This document shows positions 6,998 through 16,596 of a stretch of 64,000 bases of DNA, piece after piece. The notes under the pieces were generated by a model that saw only the letters and a list, made by a program, of their open reading frames with translations, did no database searches and was not told where the DNA came from. The first letter of the stretch is position 1. Each line of letters begins with the position of its first letter. A program made the position numbers and the translations under genes. Source of the stretch: Clostridiales bacterium (GTDB lineage: Bacteria > Bacillota > Clostridia > Christensenellales > Borkfalkiaceae); the NCBI GenBank assembly GCA_015055945.1, contig SVHH01000003.1:124001-188000 (forward strand), written 5' to 3'.

Positions 6998-8296
6998 TTA
7001 ATAAAGTTTACGTTTGTCAATTACGTGAACAGCTTTACCTTCACTTCTTACTAAAGTTTGCGGTTCAACGATTTTAACCTTAGGATTAAGCCCTAACGCT
7101 TGGTTTAACACGTGAGTAATCTTCTTAGTAAGCGCTTCTAATCCCCTAATTTCATCGGTCATAAATTGCGGATTTACTTCAACTTGAATTTCCAAAGTGT
7201 CTAGATTATTTACACGGTCAACGATAATCATATAGTGCGGTGAAACTTCTTCAACGTCGATAAGAGCTGCTTCAACTTGGCTCGGGAATACGTTTACGCC
7301 ACGGATGATAAGCATATCGTCAACCCTACCTTTAAATCTACTAATTCTTGCGCTAGTTCTGCCACATTCGCACTTAGAGTAATCAATACTGGTTAAGTCC
7401 TTAGTTCTATATCTAATAAGCGGTAACGCTTCTTTAGTAAAGGTTGTAAATACTAATTCGCCGGTTTCACCCGGTTTTTGCGCTTTCATCGTGGTAGAAT
7501 TAAGAATTTCTGGATAGAAATGGTCTTCACATACGTGCAAGCCTTTATGGAATTCACAGTCGCACGCAACGCCAGGTCCCATAACTTCACTTAAACCGTA
7601 AATATCAAACGCTTTAATATTTAAGCGTTCTTCAATTTCTTTATGCATCTTTTCAGTCCAAGGTTCAGCGCCGCAAATAGCACGCTTCAACTTGATATCT
7701 TTTATAAGATTTTCAGATTCTAATACTTCAGCCAAGTGCAAGAGATATGAAGGCGTGCAAGCAATAGCCGTTGCACCAAAGTCAACCATCATTGTAGTCA
7801 ATTTTTTAGAGTTACCAGTACTCATGGGAACAACCATTGCGCCGAGTTTTTCAGCGCCGTAATGAGCCCCTAAACCACCAGTAAACAAGCCGTAACCGTA
7901 AGCAACTTGAATGATATCATCTTTAGTTACGCCAGCCATTGCAAGACATCTTGCAACACATTCAGCCCAAATATCAATATCTTTTCTAGTATAACCAACA
8001 ACCGTTGCCTTACCAGTAGTACCGCTTGACGCGTGAACTCTTACAACTTGTGAATGCGGAACTGCAAACAAACCGAAAGGATAATTATCTCTTAAGTCGT
8101 CTTTAGTAGTAAAAGGCAATTTTTCAATATCTTCAATACATTTGATATCACCGGGTTCTAAGCCCATAGCTTGCATTTTCTTGCGATAAAAATCTACGTT
8201 ATGATAAACGTATTCAACAAGTTTAACAAGCCTTGCACTTTGGAGAGCGGACAACTCATCCCTACTCATGCATTCTTTTGCTTCATTCCAAATCAT
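6998..8296 (-). CDS. paaK: Phenylacetate-CoA ligase-type enzyme (second copy)
   Basis: A 432-residue AMP-forming acyl-CoA ligase of the PaaK family. The ATP-binding loop [16 protein letters not shown] and the later IRYRTKDLT and [11 protein letters not shown] motifs are present, and a CDCEFH/CECGRT cysteine set is typical of many anaerobic PaaKs. PaaK joins phenylacetate or a relative to CoA using ATP. Placed between IorAB and the ACT gene, it may run in reverse to make ATP from aryl-acetyl-CoA, or may re-activate the acid; the direction is inference. It is clearly paralogous to the ligase at 10639-11937, and the two may differ in aryl substrate. The start MIWNEAKE matches its paralogue's MIWSKEET. 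Confidence 0.92.
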   Translation of the reverse strand: MIWNEAKECMSRDELSALQSARLVKLVEYVYHNVDFYRKKMQAMGLEPGDIKCIEDIEKLPFTTKDDLRDNYPFGLFAVPHSQVVRVHASSGTTGKATVVGYTRKDIDIWAECVARCLAMAGVTKDDIIQVAYGYGLFTGGLGAHYGAEKLGAMVVPMSTGNSKKLTTMMVDFGATAIACTPSYLLHLAEVLESENLIKDIKLKRAICGAEPWTEKMHKEIEERLNIKAFDIYGLSEVMGPGVACDCEFHKGLHVCEDHFYPEILNSTTMKAQKPGETGELVFTTFTKEALPLIRYRTKDLTSIDYSKCECGRTSARISRFKGRVDDMLIIRGVNVFPSQVEAALIDVEEVSPHYMIIVDRVNNLDTLEIQVEVNPQFMTDEIRGLEALTKKITHVLNQALGLNPKVKIVEPQTLVRSEGKAVHVIDKRKLY

Positions 8297-8323
8297 TAAT
8301 ATTTACCCCTATAATTAAGTTTT

Positions 8324-8896
8324 TTATTCGTGGTCGTAACCGCTAAGGAAAGCCTTTTCATTAATTTCAATGGTTTTAGGTGGAACGGTTTTTTCAACAA
8401 CTGAAAGCCATTCTTCCTTGCTAAAGCCGATGTATTTTGCAGCAAGCCCTAAAACAACAGAGTTTAAAACTTTGCTGTTGCCAAGGTCTTTAGCAATTTT
8501 GCCGCCGTCAATAGCATAAACTGTGTGCTTTTCTTTTAAGGTTTCAATAATATTTTCGGGATATTGACTTGCTCCGATAACAACTGTCATAGGGTCAATT
8601 CTCGTATCGTTTACGATAATAACGCCGTCTTTTTTAAGGAAGTGTGCATAACGGAGCGCTTCTAATCTTTCAAAAGAAACTAAAATATCTGCTTCCCCTT
8701 CTTCAACGACGGGTTCACTAACCTTTTCGCCAAACCTAACGAATGTTACAACGCTACCACCACGTTGAGCCATACCGTGAACTTCACTAAGTTTAACGTC
8801 AAAACCAGCGTTAAGTGCGGTTTTACCTATAATTCTACTGGTGAGAAGTGTACCTTGTCCGCCTACGCCGACAACCATAATATTCATTTTTTCCAT
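8324..8896 (-). CDS. iorB: Indolepyruvate:ferredoxin oxidoreductase, beta subunit
   Basis: A 190-residue gamma-type domain of 2-oxoacid:ferredoxin oxidoreductases. The opening NIMVVGVGGQGTLLTSRIIG and HGMAQRGGSV are family hallmarks. With IorA it oxidises aryl pyruvates to aryl-acetyl-CoA. The track starts at 8977, deep inside iorA. The ATG at 8896 (MEKMNIMVV) has GGTGG nine bases upstream and follows the iorA stop by one base, so it is preferred. The length then fits the family. Confidence 0.93.
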   Translation of the reverse strand: MEKMNIMVVGVGGQGTLLTSRIIGKTALNAGFDVKLSEVHGMAQRGGSVVTFVRFGEKVSEPVVEEGEADILVSFERLEALRYAHFLKKDGVIIVNDTRIDPMTVVIGASQYPENIIETLKEKHTVYAIDGGKIAKDLGNSKVLNSVVLGLAAKYIGFSKEEWLSVVEKTVPPKTIEINEKAFLSGYDHE

Positions 8897-8897
8897 A

Positions 8898-10637
8898 TTA
8901 CTTTTCCACCTTTTCAATAGCGTTAAATTTGCAATAACTTTGACATAATCCGCAGCCGTTGCACATAGTTTCGTCAATCTTAATCGTGCCGTCTGCTTGC
9001 TTAGTAATTGCAGGGCAACCTATCTTTAAGCACATACCGCACTTTTTACATTTTTCAGCATCTGCAACACATTTAAAGGGGAATTTTTGACCTTTAATGA
9101 GTGCGCAAGGCGCTTTTGCAATAATTACGGTAAGAAGGTTACCGTTAACAGATTCTTTAATAGCCTTTTCAAGATTAACCACGTCAAACGCGTTGATTTC
9201 AAGAACGTTTTGAACACCAATTGCCTTACAAAGTTCAGCAAGATTGATAGCGTAAGTATCATCCCCTTTAAGCGTTTTACCAGTTGCTGCGTGTTGTTGG
9301 TGTCCAGTCATACCAGTCGTGCGGTTGTCAAGGATTAAAACAGTGCCCGTAGCCTTGTTATAAACCATGTTGACTAAAGAGTTAATACCAGTATGTAAGA
9401 AGGTTGAATCGCCTATTACAGCCACCCAGTTCTTTAAGAATTCTTTACCACGAGCCTTTTCAATACCGTGGAGCGAAGAAATACTTGCACCCATACAAAG
9501 CGTGCTATCAATTACACCTAAAGGAGCAACTGCACCGAGAGTATAACAACCTATATCGCCTGCTGCGTGAATTTTAAGTTTATTAAGAACGGAGAAAACA
9601 CTTCTATGCGGACAACCCGGACATAAAATAGGCGGACGATTAGGTGCTTCGTTTTTAGTAAACACTGCACCGTCTTTACCGAAAAGAACTCTCTTTAACA
9701 TATTTGCGCTGTATTCGCCTTGCTTTGTGAAAAGTTCTTTACCTTTCACTACGTAACCCCAAGATTGAATTTGTTCTTGAATTACGGGTTCAAGTTCTTC
9801 AAACACGTAAACTTCTTCAACTTGAGAAATGAATTCTTCGATAAGTTTTTTAGGTAACGGATTTACAAGTCCGAGTTTTAATACGCTTGCTTCGGGGCAA
9901 ACTTCTTTCACGTATTGATAAGGAATACCGCTGGTAATAAAGCCGATTTTCTTATCATTAATTTCCATTTTGTTTACGGGGAAATTTGCGCCGTCTAAAG
10001 CGATTTTGTTATCGCGTTCTTCAACGACAACGTGTCTACCAATTGCAGACGCGGGCATCATAACGTATTTTCTTACGTTGCGTTCATAAGTTTTATCTTC
10101 AACTTCTACCCTATCTTCAAGCGTTACAACGCCTTGAGAGTGTGAAAGTTTAGTAGTCGTACGCAAGATTACGGGAGTATCATATTTTTCGCTTAGTTCA
10201 TAAGCAAACTTTACAAAGTCTTTTGCTTCTTGACTATCTGACGGCTCTAATACGGGAATATGCGCTGCACGAGCAATCATTCTAGTATCTTGTTCGTTTT
10301 GTGAACTTGCAAGACCAGGATCGTCGGCAACAACTATAACAGCACCGCCGTTAACACCTGTGTATGAAAAAGTATACAAGGGATCGCTTGCAACGTTCAA
10401 GCCAACGTGTTTCATACACGCTAAACTTCTAACACCGCCAAAAGACGCACCAAACGCAACTTCAGCAGCAACCTTTTCATTAGGTGCCCATTCGGTGTAA
10501 ACTTCTTCATATTTAGCCAAAGTTTCACTGATTTCAGTACTCGGAGTTCCAGGGTATGCACTTGAAACCTTGACACCAGCTTCATAAACGCCACGTGCAA
10601 TAGCTTCGTTACCGAGCATTATAATTTTTTCACTCAT
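8898..10637 (-). CDS. iorA: Indolepyruvate:ferredoxin oxidoreductase, alpha subunit
   Basis: A 579-residue subunit that carries thiamine diphosphate and the electron-transfer clusters. The N-terminal pyruvate-oxidoreductase domain starts GNEAIARGVYEAG and SAYPGTPSTE. The TPP-binding domain shows CPGCPHRSVF, GDIGCYTLG and GDSTFLHTGI. The C-terminus has two ferredoxin-type cluster motifs (CKKCGMCLKIGCP and CNGCGLCQSYCKF). The reaction is aryl pyruvate + CoA + oxidised ferredoxin to aryl-acetyl-CoA + CO2 + reduced ferredoxin. It overlaps neither neighbour but is packed one base from both. The enzyme class is oxygen-sensitive, which supports an anaerobic host. Confidence 0.95.
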   Translation of the reverse strand: MSEKIIMLGNEAIARGVYEAGVKVSSAYPGTPSTEISETLAKYEEVYTEWAPNEKVAAEVAFGASFGGVRSLACMKHVGLNVASDPLYTFSYTGVNGGAVIVVADDPGLASSQNEQDTRMIARAAHIPVLEPSDSQEAKDFVKFAYELSEKYDTPVILRTTTKLSHSQGVVTLEDRVEVEDKTYERNVRKYVMMPASAIGRHVVVEERDNKIALDGANFPVNKMEINDKKIGFITSGIPYQYVKEVCPEASVLKLGLVNPLPKKLIEEFISQVEEVYVFEELEPVIQEQIQSWGYVVKGKELFTKQGEYSANMLKRVLFGKDGAVFTKNEAPNRPPILCPGCPHRSVFSVLNKLKIHAAGDIGCYTLGAVAPLGVIDSTLCMGASISSLHGIEKARGKEFLKNWVAVIGDSTFLHTGINSLVNMVYNKATGTVLILDNRTTGMTGHQQHAATGKTLKGDDTYAINLAELCKAIGVQNVLEINAFDVVNLEKAIKESVNGNLLTVIIAKAPCALIKGQKFPFKCVADAEKCKKCGMCLKIGCPAITKQADGTIKIDETMCNGCGLCQSYCKFNAIEKVEK

Positions 10638-10638
10638 T

Positions 10639-11937
10639 TTATTTACTCCTTAAATCTTTTATTCTCTTTGCCTTGCCTTCAAACCTTTGCAAGGTGTTGG
10701 GTGATTCAAGTTTAACTTTTGCATCGAGCCCAAGCATAATTTTAAGTTTATTTCTTACACTGCCCGCAAGTCTTTCAAGTTCACCAAAAGAGTCGGTTGA
10801 ATGTGCAAGTTCAACTCTAATTTCAAGTTTATCAGTGTACCCTTCACGAGTAACGATAATTTCGTAATGCGGACCAAGTTCGTTGAAACTTAAAATTACT
10901 TCTTCAATTTGACTCGGGAACACGTTTACGCCACGGATTTTAAGCATATCATCACTTCTGCCCGAAAGGTTTTCCATTCTTACAAAAGTTCTACCGCACT
11001 TACAAGGCTCGTAAATAAGTCTAGTGATATCTTTAGTTCTATATCTAATAAGCGGCAAGCCTTCCTTTTTAATACAAGTGATTACAAGCTCACCCTTTTC
11101 ACCAGCAGGTAAAACTTCTCCAGTTTCGGGGTTAATAATTTCAGGGATAAAAAAGTCTTCGTTAATGTGCATACCGCAAAGGTATTCACACTCGCCAGAA
11201 ACACCAGGACCCATAAGTTCACTCATGCCGTAGTTTGAAGTAACCAACATATCGTCGCCCCACGCCTTATGCATTTCTTCACGCATAGCGTCGGTCAAAA
11301 GTTCGCTACCAACTAAACCGATCTTAACGTTTAAGTCCTTTTTAGGATCAACGCCGATTTCGTTTGCCACTTCAGCAAGTCTTAACGCGTATGACGGAGT
11401 TGCAACGAGCAGGGTCGTTCCAAAGTCTTTCATATACATAATTTGCTTTTCGCTGTTACCAGTTGAAGAAGGAACGATGGTTGCACCAATATTTTCCAAA
11501 CCGTAGTGAAGTCCTAAAGCACCAGTAAACATACCGTAACCAAAACATATTTGAGCTATGTCCTTTTTAGTTGCACCACCCATGCACGCGATACGTGAAA
11601 CGCATTCCGTCCAAGTTTCAAGGTCACCTTGCGTGTAACCTACAACGGTTGGTTTACCAGTAGTACCGCTTGACGCGTGAATTCTTACTAATTCATCTTT
11701 AGGTACGCAAAACAAACCAAAAGGATAATTGTCACGCATATCTTGCTTGGTTACAAAAGGTAATTTGGCAAGATCTTTAAGCGTTTTAATATCTTCGGGT
11801 TTTACACCAAGTTCATCCATTTTTGCTCTATACGGAGCAACTTTTTCGTAAACCCTTTTTACAGTCTCTTGTAATCTTTCAAGTTGAAGCGCTTCAATCT
11901 CTGCGCGAGATAAAGTTTCTTCTTTAGACCAAATCAT
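10639..11937 (-). CDS. paaK: Phenylacetate-CoA ligase-type enzyme (first copy)
   Basis: A 432-residue PaaK-family adenylate-forming ligase, the same length as the copy at 6998-8296. The ATP loop is [16 protein letters not shown], and [16 protein letters not shown] and [13 protein letters not shown] follow. It would interconvert an aryl acetate and its CoA thioester. It lies 30 bases behind the SSS symporter and one base before iorA. Two ligases around one oxidoreductase suggest either a division of labour between aryl groups or between synthesis and hydrolysis of the thioester (inference). Confidence 0.92.
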   Translation of the reverse strand: MIWSKEETLSRAEIEALQLERLQETVKRVYEKVAPYRAKMDELGVKPEDIKTLKDLAKLPFVTKQDMRDNYPFGLFCVPKDELVRIHASSGTTGKPTVVGYTQGDLETWTECVSRIACMGGATKKDIAQICFGYGMFTGALGLHYGLENIGATIVPSSTGNSEKQIMYMKDFGTTLLVATPSYALRLAEVANEIGVDPKKDLNVKIGLVGSELLTDAMREEMHKAWGDDMLVTSNYGMSELMGPGVSGECEYLCGMHINEDFFIPEIINPETGEVLPAGEKGELVITCIKKEGLPLIRYRTKDITRLIYEPCKCGRTFVRMENLSGRSDDMLKIRGVNVFPSQIEEVILSFNELGPHYEIIVTREGYTDKLEIRVELAHSTDSFGELERLAGSVRNKLKIMLGLDAKVKLESPNTLQRFEGKAKRIKDLRSK

Positions 11938-11966
11938 AATCTCTCCTAAAAATCCGTCTTATATTT

Positions 11967-13490
11967 TTAAGCCGCTTTGTCTTCAAAAGCGTTTTCAATA
12001 ATTTCTTGTTTTGGTGCTTTCGTCAATAAACTTACAACGAAAGTAACGATGATTGAATAGATCATACATATTACGCCGATAAGCGGTGAACAACCTACGC
12101 CAGTTTGAAGCGCAACGCCAAACGAACAACTCCAACCAGCCTTGTCATAACCGAAAACGATAATAAGCACAACGGTTAAAACGAGAGAGCCGATAATTGA
12201 TGCCCAAACGGCAGGTTTAGTAACCTTTTTCCAAATAACGCCTAAAACGTACGGTCCCATAAAGCAACCGGCAAGTGTACCCCAACTGAGCCCCATCATA
12301 TAAGCAATTGCCGTTACCTGGAATTCTTCATTGAGTATTGCAAGAACAACTGAAATAACGATGAAGATTAAGCACAGAACACGCATAACGGTGTTAACTT
12401 TTTTATCACTTGCTTTTTGGTTAATTTTTCCTTTATAAAGGTCAACCGCAACGACCGACGCACTTGCGAGCGAAACTGAAGATAAGGTTGACATACTTGC
12501 TGATAAAATAAGAACGGCAATTACACCGATAAGCCCAGTAGGAATTACAGCGCTGAGCATATGCGGAATTGCGTAGTCAGTACCAAAAGTGCTGCCGTCT
12601 AAAACCGTTCCGTTGAAAAGTCCACTGAGCCCGCCAACAAAGTAAGCGCCAAAGCCGATAAGCAAAGCAAAAAGCGTACTAACTATAGTTCCTTGCATAA
12701 TCGCCTTATCATCACGCACAGCGTAATATTTGTGAATGGTTTGCGGAAGCGCCCACACACCAAATGAAGTTAATAAAATGAGTGAAACAAGTGAAACGGT
12801 GTCGCCGTAAAGTCCAGTCTTTTCACTTCCGAAAGTAAACCATTTAAGCGTTGAAATATCCCAGTTAACTTCTTTAGTATTCATAAAGCAGAATACCATT
12901 AACACAACGCCTATGATCATTATGATACCTTGAATAAAGTCTGAAAGCGCAGTTGCAAAGTATCCACCAAAGAATAAATAAAGTGCGGTAATACCCGCAA
13001 GAATAAGCATAACTATCCAGCCTTCAATACCAAACACGATTTCAAACATACTGCTAAGACCAGTATAAACTGATGCTGAATATGGAATTAAGAAAATAAA
13101 GATAACGATTGCCGAAATAAGTTTAATAGTCTTGCTGCCGTATCTCTTTTCAAAAAACTCAGGCATCGTTTTTGCTTGAAGGCGGGTTGTCATAACTTTT
13201 GTGCGCTTAGCAAGAACAAGCCAAGCAATAAGTGAACCGATAATAGCGTTACCGATGCCAATCCACACTGCTGCAAGTTGGTATGCCGCACCAAACTTAC
13301 CCGCATATCCTATAAAAATTACGGCAGAGAAATATGTAGTACCATAAGCAAAAGCGCTCATCCATCCGTTAAGACCCTTTTTACCCGCGAGCAAAAAGTC
13401 GTTAACTGACTTAGAGCGATTTTTTGTATAAATTGCAATCCCTACCATACTTACAAGGTAAAGGCACAAAATAACGTAATCTAAAACCAT
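11967..13490 (-). CDS. Sodium:solute symporter (SSS family), first gene of the aromatic operon
   Basis: A 507-residue membrane protein with about 13 hydrophobic segments and SSS marks (SKSVNDFLLAGKKGLNGWMSAF near the start, and a long GGYFATALSDFIQG stretch). Family members import proline, pantothenate, sugars or carboxylates with sodium. The track start at 13562 lies upstream of the promoter and cannot be used by that transcript. The ATG at 13490 has GGAG seven bases upstream and a leader of about 20 bases. As first gene of the operon it may bring in the substrate amino acid or a related acid; the substrate is not readable. A role in hexuronate uptake for the neighbouring uxa genes is less likely because a terminator separates them. 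Confidence 0.88.
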   Translation of the reverse strand: MVLDYVILCLYLVSMVGIAIYTKNRSKSVNDFLLAGKKGLNGWMSAFAYGTTYFSAVIFIGYAGKFGAAYQLAAVWIGIGNAIIGSLIAWLVLAKRTKVMTTRLQAKTMPEFFEKRYGSKTIKLISAIVIFIFLIPYSASVYTGLSSMFEIVFGIEGWIVMLILAGITALYLFFGGYFATALSDFIQGIIMIIGVVLMVFCFMNTKEVNWDISTLKWFTFGSEKTGLYGDTVSLVSLILLTSFGVWALPQTIHKYYAVRDDKAIMQGTIVSTLFALLIGFGAYFVGGLSGLFNGTVLDGSTFGTDYAIPHMLSAVIPTGLIGVIAVLILSASMSTLSSVSLASASVVAVDLYKGKINQKASDKKVNTVMRVLCLIFIVISVVLAILNEEFQVTAIAYMMGLSWGTLAGCFMGPYVLGVIWKKVTKPAVWASIIGSLVLTVVLIIVFGYDKAGWSCSFGVALQTGVGCSPLIGVICMIYSIIVTFVVSLLTKAPKQEIIENAFEDKAA

Positions 13491-13518
13491 GACATAGCTC
13501 CAGTAAAATAATATAAGA

Positions 13519-13547
13519 ATTATACTACAATTAAGAAAAATAATCAA
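13519..13547 (-). promoter_or_regulatory. Promoter of the aromatic amino acid operon
   Basis: Minus-strand TTGATT (13547-13542) and TATAAT (13524-13519) are 17 bases apart. It is the only good promoter seen before the eight-gene run ending at 4532. Confidence 0.8.
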
Positions 13548-13636
13548 GAAACTTTCGACCATTTTTAAAATATAAATAATAAATATTATTTAACTATTGA
13601 ATTTGCGTCTTTAGCCCTTTAATTAAGACAAATAAA

Positions 13637-13667
13637 AAGAGCGACTATGTCAAACATAATCGCTCTT
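13637..13667 (-). terminator. Terminator of uxaA with a TATGT/ACATA apex
   Basis: AAGAGCGA pairs with TCGCTCTT, and TATGT pairs with ACATA at the apex around a 3-base loop, giving about 14 bp with one G-T pair. On the minus strand it runs into TTTTTATTTG. The apex resembles the TTATGTCTAACATAA dyad found at 4476 and 19204. Confidence 0.88.
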
Positions 13668-13689
13668 AATTTTATTAGAAAAATACTGA

Positions 13690-15090
13690 TTAAAGTGTAA
13701 CACCAGTCTTATAGAAAGCAATTTCACGGATGTCTTCACTCTTACAAGTGTATTCTCCGTTAACCGTCTTAATAAGAAGGTCAAACAAACCGTCTTCATC
13801 CATACCAAACGCATTAAAATCAATCCAGTTGTTCTTAAATGCAGCAAGATTATCGTTAGTTGAAATCTTCATAGTAGGAACGAAAGTTGAGAACGGTGTT
13901 CCCCTACCAGTTGTAAAAAGAACAATTTGACAACCAGCAGCCGCAAGTGCAGTAGCGGCAATAAGGTCGTTACCAGGAGCATTGAGTGCACTTACACCAC
14001 ATTTTTTAACCGTTTCACCGTACGCTAAAACGTCAACGATTTTAGTAGTACCAGCCTTTTCAACACAACCCAAAGACTTTTCTTCCAAAGTGGTAATACC
14101 GCCCTTTTTGTTGCCAGGACTTGGGTTTTCATACACAGGGAAACCTTGTTTTGTATAGTACGCTTTAAAATCTTCTATCATCTTCTTATAACGCTCGAAA
14201 ACTTCAACGCTTTCACACTTATTCATAAGAAGTTGTTCAGCACCAAACATTTCAGGAACTTCAGTTAAAATTGCGCTACCACCGAAAGAAATGAGTTTAT
14301 CACTAATTCTACCAACTAACGGGTTTGCCGTAAGACCAGAATATCCGTCGCTGCCGCCGCATTTTAAGCCGATGCAAAGTTCTTCTAAAGAAACTTCTTC
14401 ACGCTTTAAGTCAGCACATTCATCAATAAACTTCTTCAAAATACCTAAGCCATATTCGATTTCATCTTCAACTTCTTGACAGTTAAAGAAGGCAATATTT
14501 CTACCCATAGGCTCTAAAATTGCTTTAATACCGTCTAAACCGTTATTTTCACAGCCAAGACCAACCATAAGCACAGCACTAGCGTTAGGGTTGCAAGCAA
14601 TTGAACAAAGTAAACTCTTGATGTTTTTATTATCTTCACCGAGTTGACTGCAACCAAATTGATGAGTAAGCGCATAGACACCGTCAATGCTACCTTTAAT
14701 GTATTTGCGCGCTTCTTTTTCAAGACGCATACAAACGTTATTTACACAGCCAACGGTAGGAATTATATAGATTTCGTTCCTAATACCTGCCCTACCAACT
14801 TTACGCTTATAACCTAAGAAAGTTCCTTGTTGTTTTTCAAAACTTTCAGCATGGAAGTTGTATTCGTAAACTGGCGTTTCATCAAGGTGAGATTTTACGT
14901 TATGAGTGTGAACCCATTCACCTTCTTTAATATCAATAGACGCTCTGCCGATAATTTGACCGTATTTAATAACGGTTTCACCCTTTTTAATATCTTTAAG
15001 GGCATATTTATGACCAGCGGGGATATCGCCGCATGCCGTAAGACATACGCCGATATTATCCGCTTTATTGATAATAACTTTATCTTTCAT
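13690..15090 (-). CDS. uxaA: Altronate dehydratase
   Basis: A 466-residue UxaA-type enzyme that dehydrates D-altronate to 2-keto-3-deoxygluconate. The N-terminal SAF domain (about residues 1-90) and the long catalytic domain with GYKRKVGRAGIRNE, PTVGCVN, HQFGCSQLG and GLKCGGSDGYSG are all present. It starts two bases behind uxaB, so the two are co-transcribed. It is the third step of galacturonate breakdown after UxaC and UxaB. It ends before a strong terminator that separates it from the aromatic operon. Confidence 0.94.
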   Translation of the reverse strand: MKDKVIINKADNIGVCLTACGDIPAGHKYALKDIKKGETVIKYGQIIGRASIDIKEGEWVHTHNVKSHLDETPVYEYNFHAESFEKQQGTFLGYKRKVGRAGIRNEIYIIPTVGCVNNVCMRLEKEARKYIKGSIDGVYALTHQFGCSQLGEDNKNIKSLLCSIACNPNASAVLMVGLGCENNGLDGIKAILEPMGRNIAFFNCQEVEDEIEYGLGILKKFIDECADLKREEVSLEELCIGLKCGGSDGYSGLTANPLVGRISDKLISFGGSAILTEVPEMFGAEQLLMNKCESVEVFERYKKMIEDFKAYYTKQGFPVYENPSPGNKKGGITTLEEKSLGCVEKAGTTKIVDVLAYGETVKKCGVSALNAPGNDLIAATALAAAGCQIVLFTTGRGTPFSTFVPTMKISTNDNLAAFKNNWIDFNAFGMDEDGLFDLLIKTVNGEYTCKSEDIREIAFYKTGVTL

Positions 15091-15092
15091 AA

Positions 15093-16466
15093 TTAAATAA
15101 GGCTAGTTCCTTTGTAAATTTTTTCGATATTTTCGCTAACAGTTTCATAGAAACCCTTATAAGCGGTCAAATCTTCACCCCAAACGTTTTCGTCTTTCAT
15201 AAAGTCGATAAGGGGCTTTTTAGCAGCAAAGTATTCGAGATAAGGCTTGTCATCTTGAATAGTGATTTCACGTGAAGGAAGTTTAACGATGTATTCTTCA
15301 CCCTTCTTTTCAATAGCAGAATAAATAGCCATCAAATATGAGAAACCGATGGTAAGTTTAGCGGGGATTTTGCCGTATTTTTCATAGTAATCCTTAAAAC
15401 TCGGCAAATCTCTTGCACGCCACTTAGAAATACTGTTAAGGCTGATACTTACGAGTAAGTGGTTAAGATACGGGTTCAAGAACCTTTCCTTAATACTGTC
15501 AGCAAAAACGGTTGTTGCAGCGATATCATCAGATACGAAAGGAACGATTTCTTCTTTTAAAGTATCTTGTAAGAAGTTAGAAAGTTTTTCATCGGTCATA
15601 CAATCGTAAACGGTTACTGCACCTTCCCACAAACCAACGGGGACGATATTTGTATGGCTACCGTTAAGTACACGTACTTTACGTTTTTTGTAGTACTTAA
15701 TATTTTCGGTAAGAACAACTTCGATGTTGTGAACACCGTCTTTAATGTACTTGTCGATTTCGCCTTTCTTTTCTACAGCCCAAAGACCAAAGGGTTCGCC
15801 GATAGAAACGAGTTTATCGGGTTCGCCGATGAGTTTTTCAATCTTTTCGATATCTTCAGGTGTTCTAGGATAGCCTGAAACAATACGGTCTACTAAAGTG
15901 TTGCAGTAGAAGTTGTTTTCAGCATTCCATTTTTTGAATTCTTCGGGTAAATTCCAAAGTTCAATATACTTATCAACGCATTTTTGAAGTTCGTCAGCGT
16001 TGTTATCGATAAGTTCAACAGGCATCAAATAAACGCCACCCTTACCTGCGTTAAAACGTTCTAATAAGAACTTGGTAAGTTTTGCGGGATAAGTAATACC
16101 TTCAAAATCATCAAACTTATCGTTACCGTTATAGCAAATACCTGCTTCAGTAGTGTTTGAAACGATAATTTTAAGATCATCTTCTCTAGCGAGCGCATAG
16201 TAAGCATCGATATCAGCAAACGGATCGATAACATTTTCAAGAACGTCTACACCATATACGTCTTCAACGGGCTTTCCGTTTGCAACACCGCGTAAAACGA
16301 TGTGGTATTTGTTGTTTTGCGCTTTGAATTTATCAAGAGTGCCAAACGTAATGGGTTTTACGATGTTAACCTTATAGTCGCCACCTTCTTTGTTGAGAGT
16401 GTCAAAATAAAGGTCAACGAAAGTACGCAAGAAGTTACCTTCACCAAATTGAACTACTTTAATCAT
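15093..16466 (-). CDS. uxaB: Tagaturonate reductase
   Basis: A 457-residue member of the mannitol dehydrogenase family that reduces D-tagaturonate to D-altronate with NADH. The N-terminal nucleotide-binding stretch is VVQFGEGNFLRTFVD. The VRVLNGSHTN motif marks the catalytic domain. The track starts at 16490; the ATG at 16466 with AAGGTG upstream is preferred because family members begin directly before VQFGEGNFLR. It is the first gene of a two-gene unit with uxaA, and its promoter faces that of the araC-type gene. Confidence 0.92.
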   Translation of the reverse strand: MIKVVQFGEGNFLRTFVDLYFDTLNKEGGDYKVNIVKPITFGTLDKFKAQNNKYHIVLRGVANGKPVEDVYGVDVLENVIDPFADIDAYYALAREDDLKIIVSNTTEAGICYNGNDKFDDFEGITYPAKLTKFLLERFNAGKGGVYLMPVELIDNNADELQKCVDKYIELWNLPEEFKKWNAENNFYCNTLVDRIVSGYPRTPEDIEKIEKLIGEPDKLVSIGEPFGLWAVEKKGEIDKYIKDGVHNIEVVLTENIKYYKKRKVRVLNGSHTNIVPVGLWEGAVTVYDCMTDEKLSNFLQDTLKEEIVPFVSDDIAATTVFADSIKERFLNPYLNHLLVSISLNSISKWRARDLPSFKDYYEKYGKIPAKLTIGFSYLMAIYSAIEKKGEEYIVKLPSREITIQDDKPYLEYFAAKKPLIDFMKDENVWGEDLTAYKGFYETVSENIEKIYKGTSLI

Positions 16467-16516
16467 AATACACCTTCTTTTTATGAGCATACTGCCCTAT
16501 TTTTTATTACAAGTAT

Positions 16517-16545
16517 ATTTTACTACAAAATCGCTTGCAAATCAA
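16517..16545 (-). promoter_or_regulatory. Promoter of uxaB-uxaA
   Basis: Minus-strand TTGATT (16545-16540) and TAAAAT (16522-16517) are 17 bases apart. The -35 box abuts that of the divergent araC-type promoter, so a single bound regulator could affect both. Confidence 0.65.
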
Positions 16546-16563
16546 CATAATTTAGTATAAAAT
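16535..16563 (+). promoter_or_regulatory. Probable promoter of the AraC-type regulator
   Basis: TTGCAA (16535-16540) and TAAAAT (16558-16563) are 17 bases apart, overlapping the divergent uxaB promoter by six bases. Confidence 0.5.
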
Positions 16564-16596
16564 ATCAAAATAATTACATAAATCGTAAAGGCAAAT

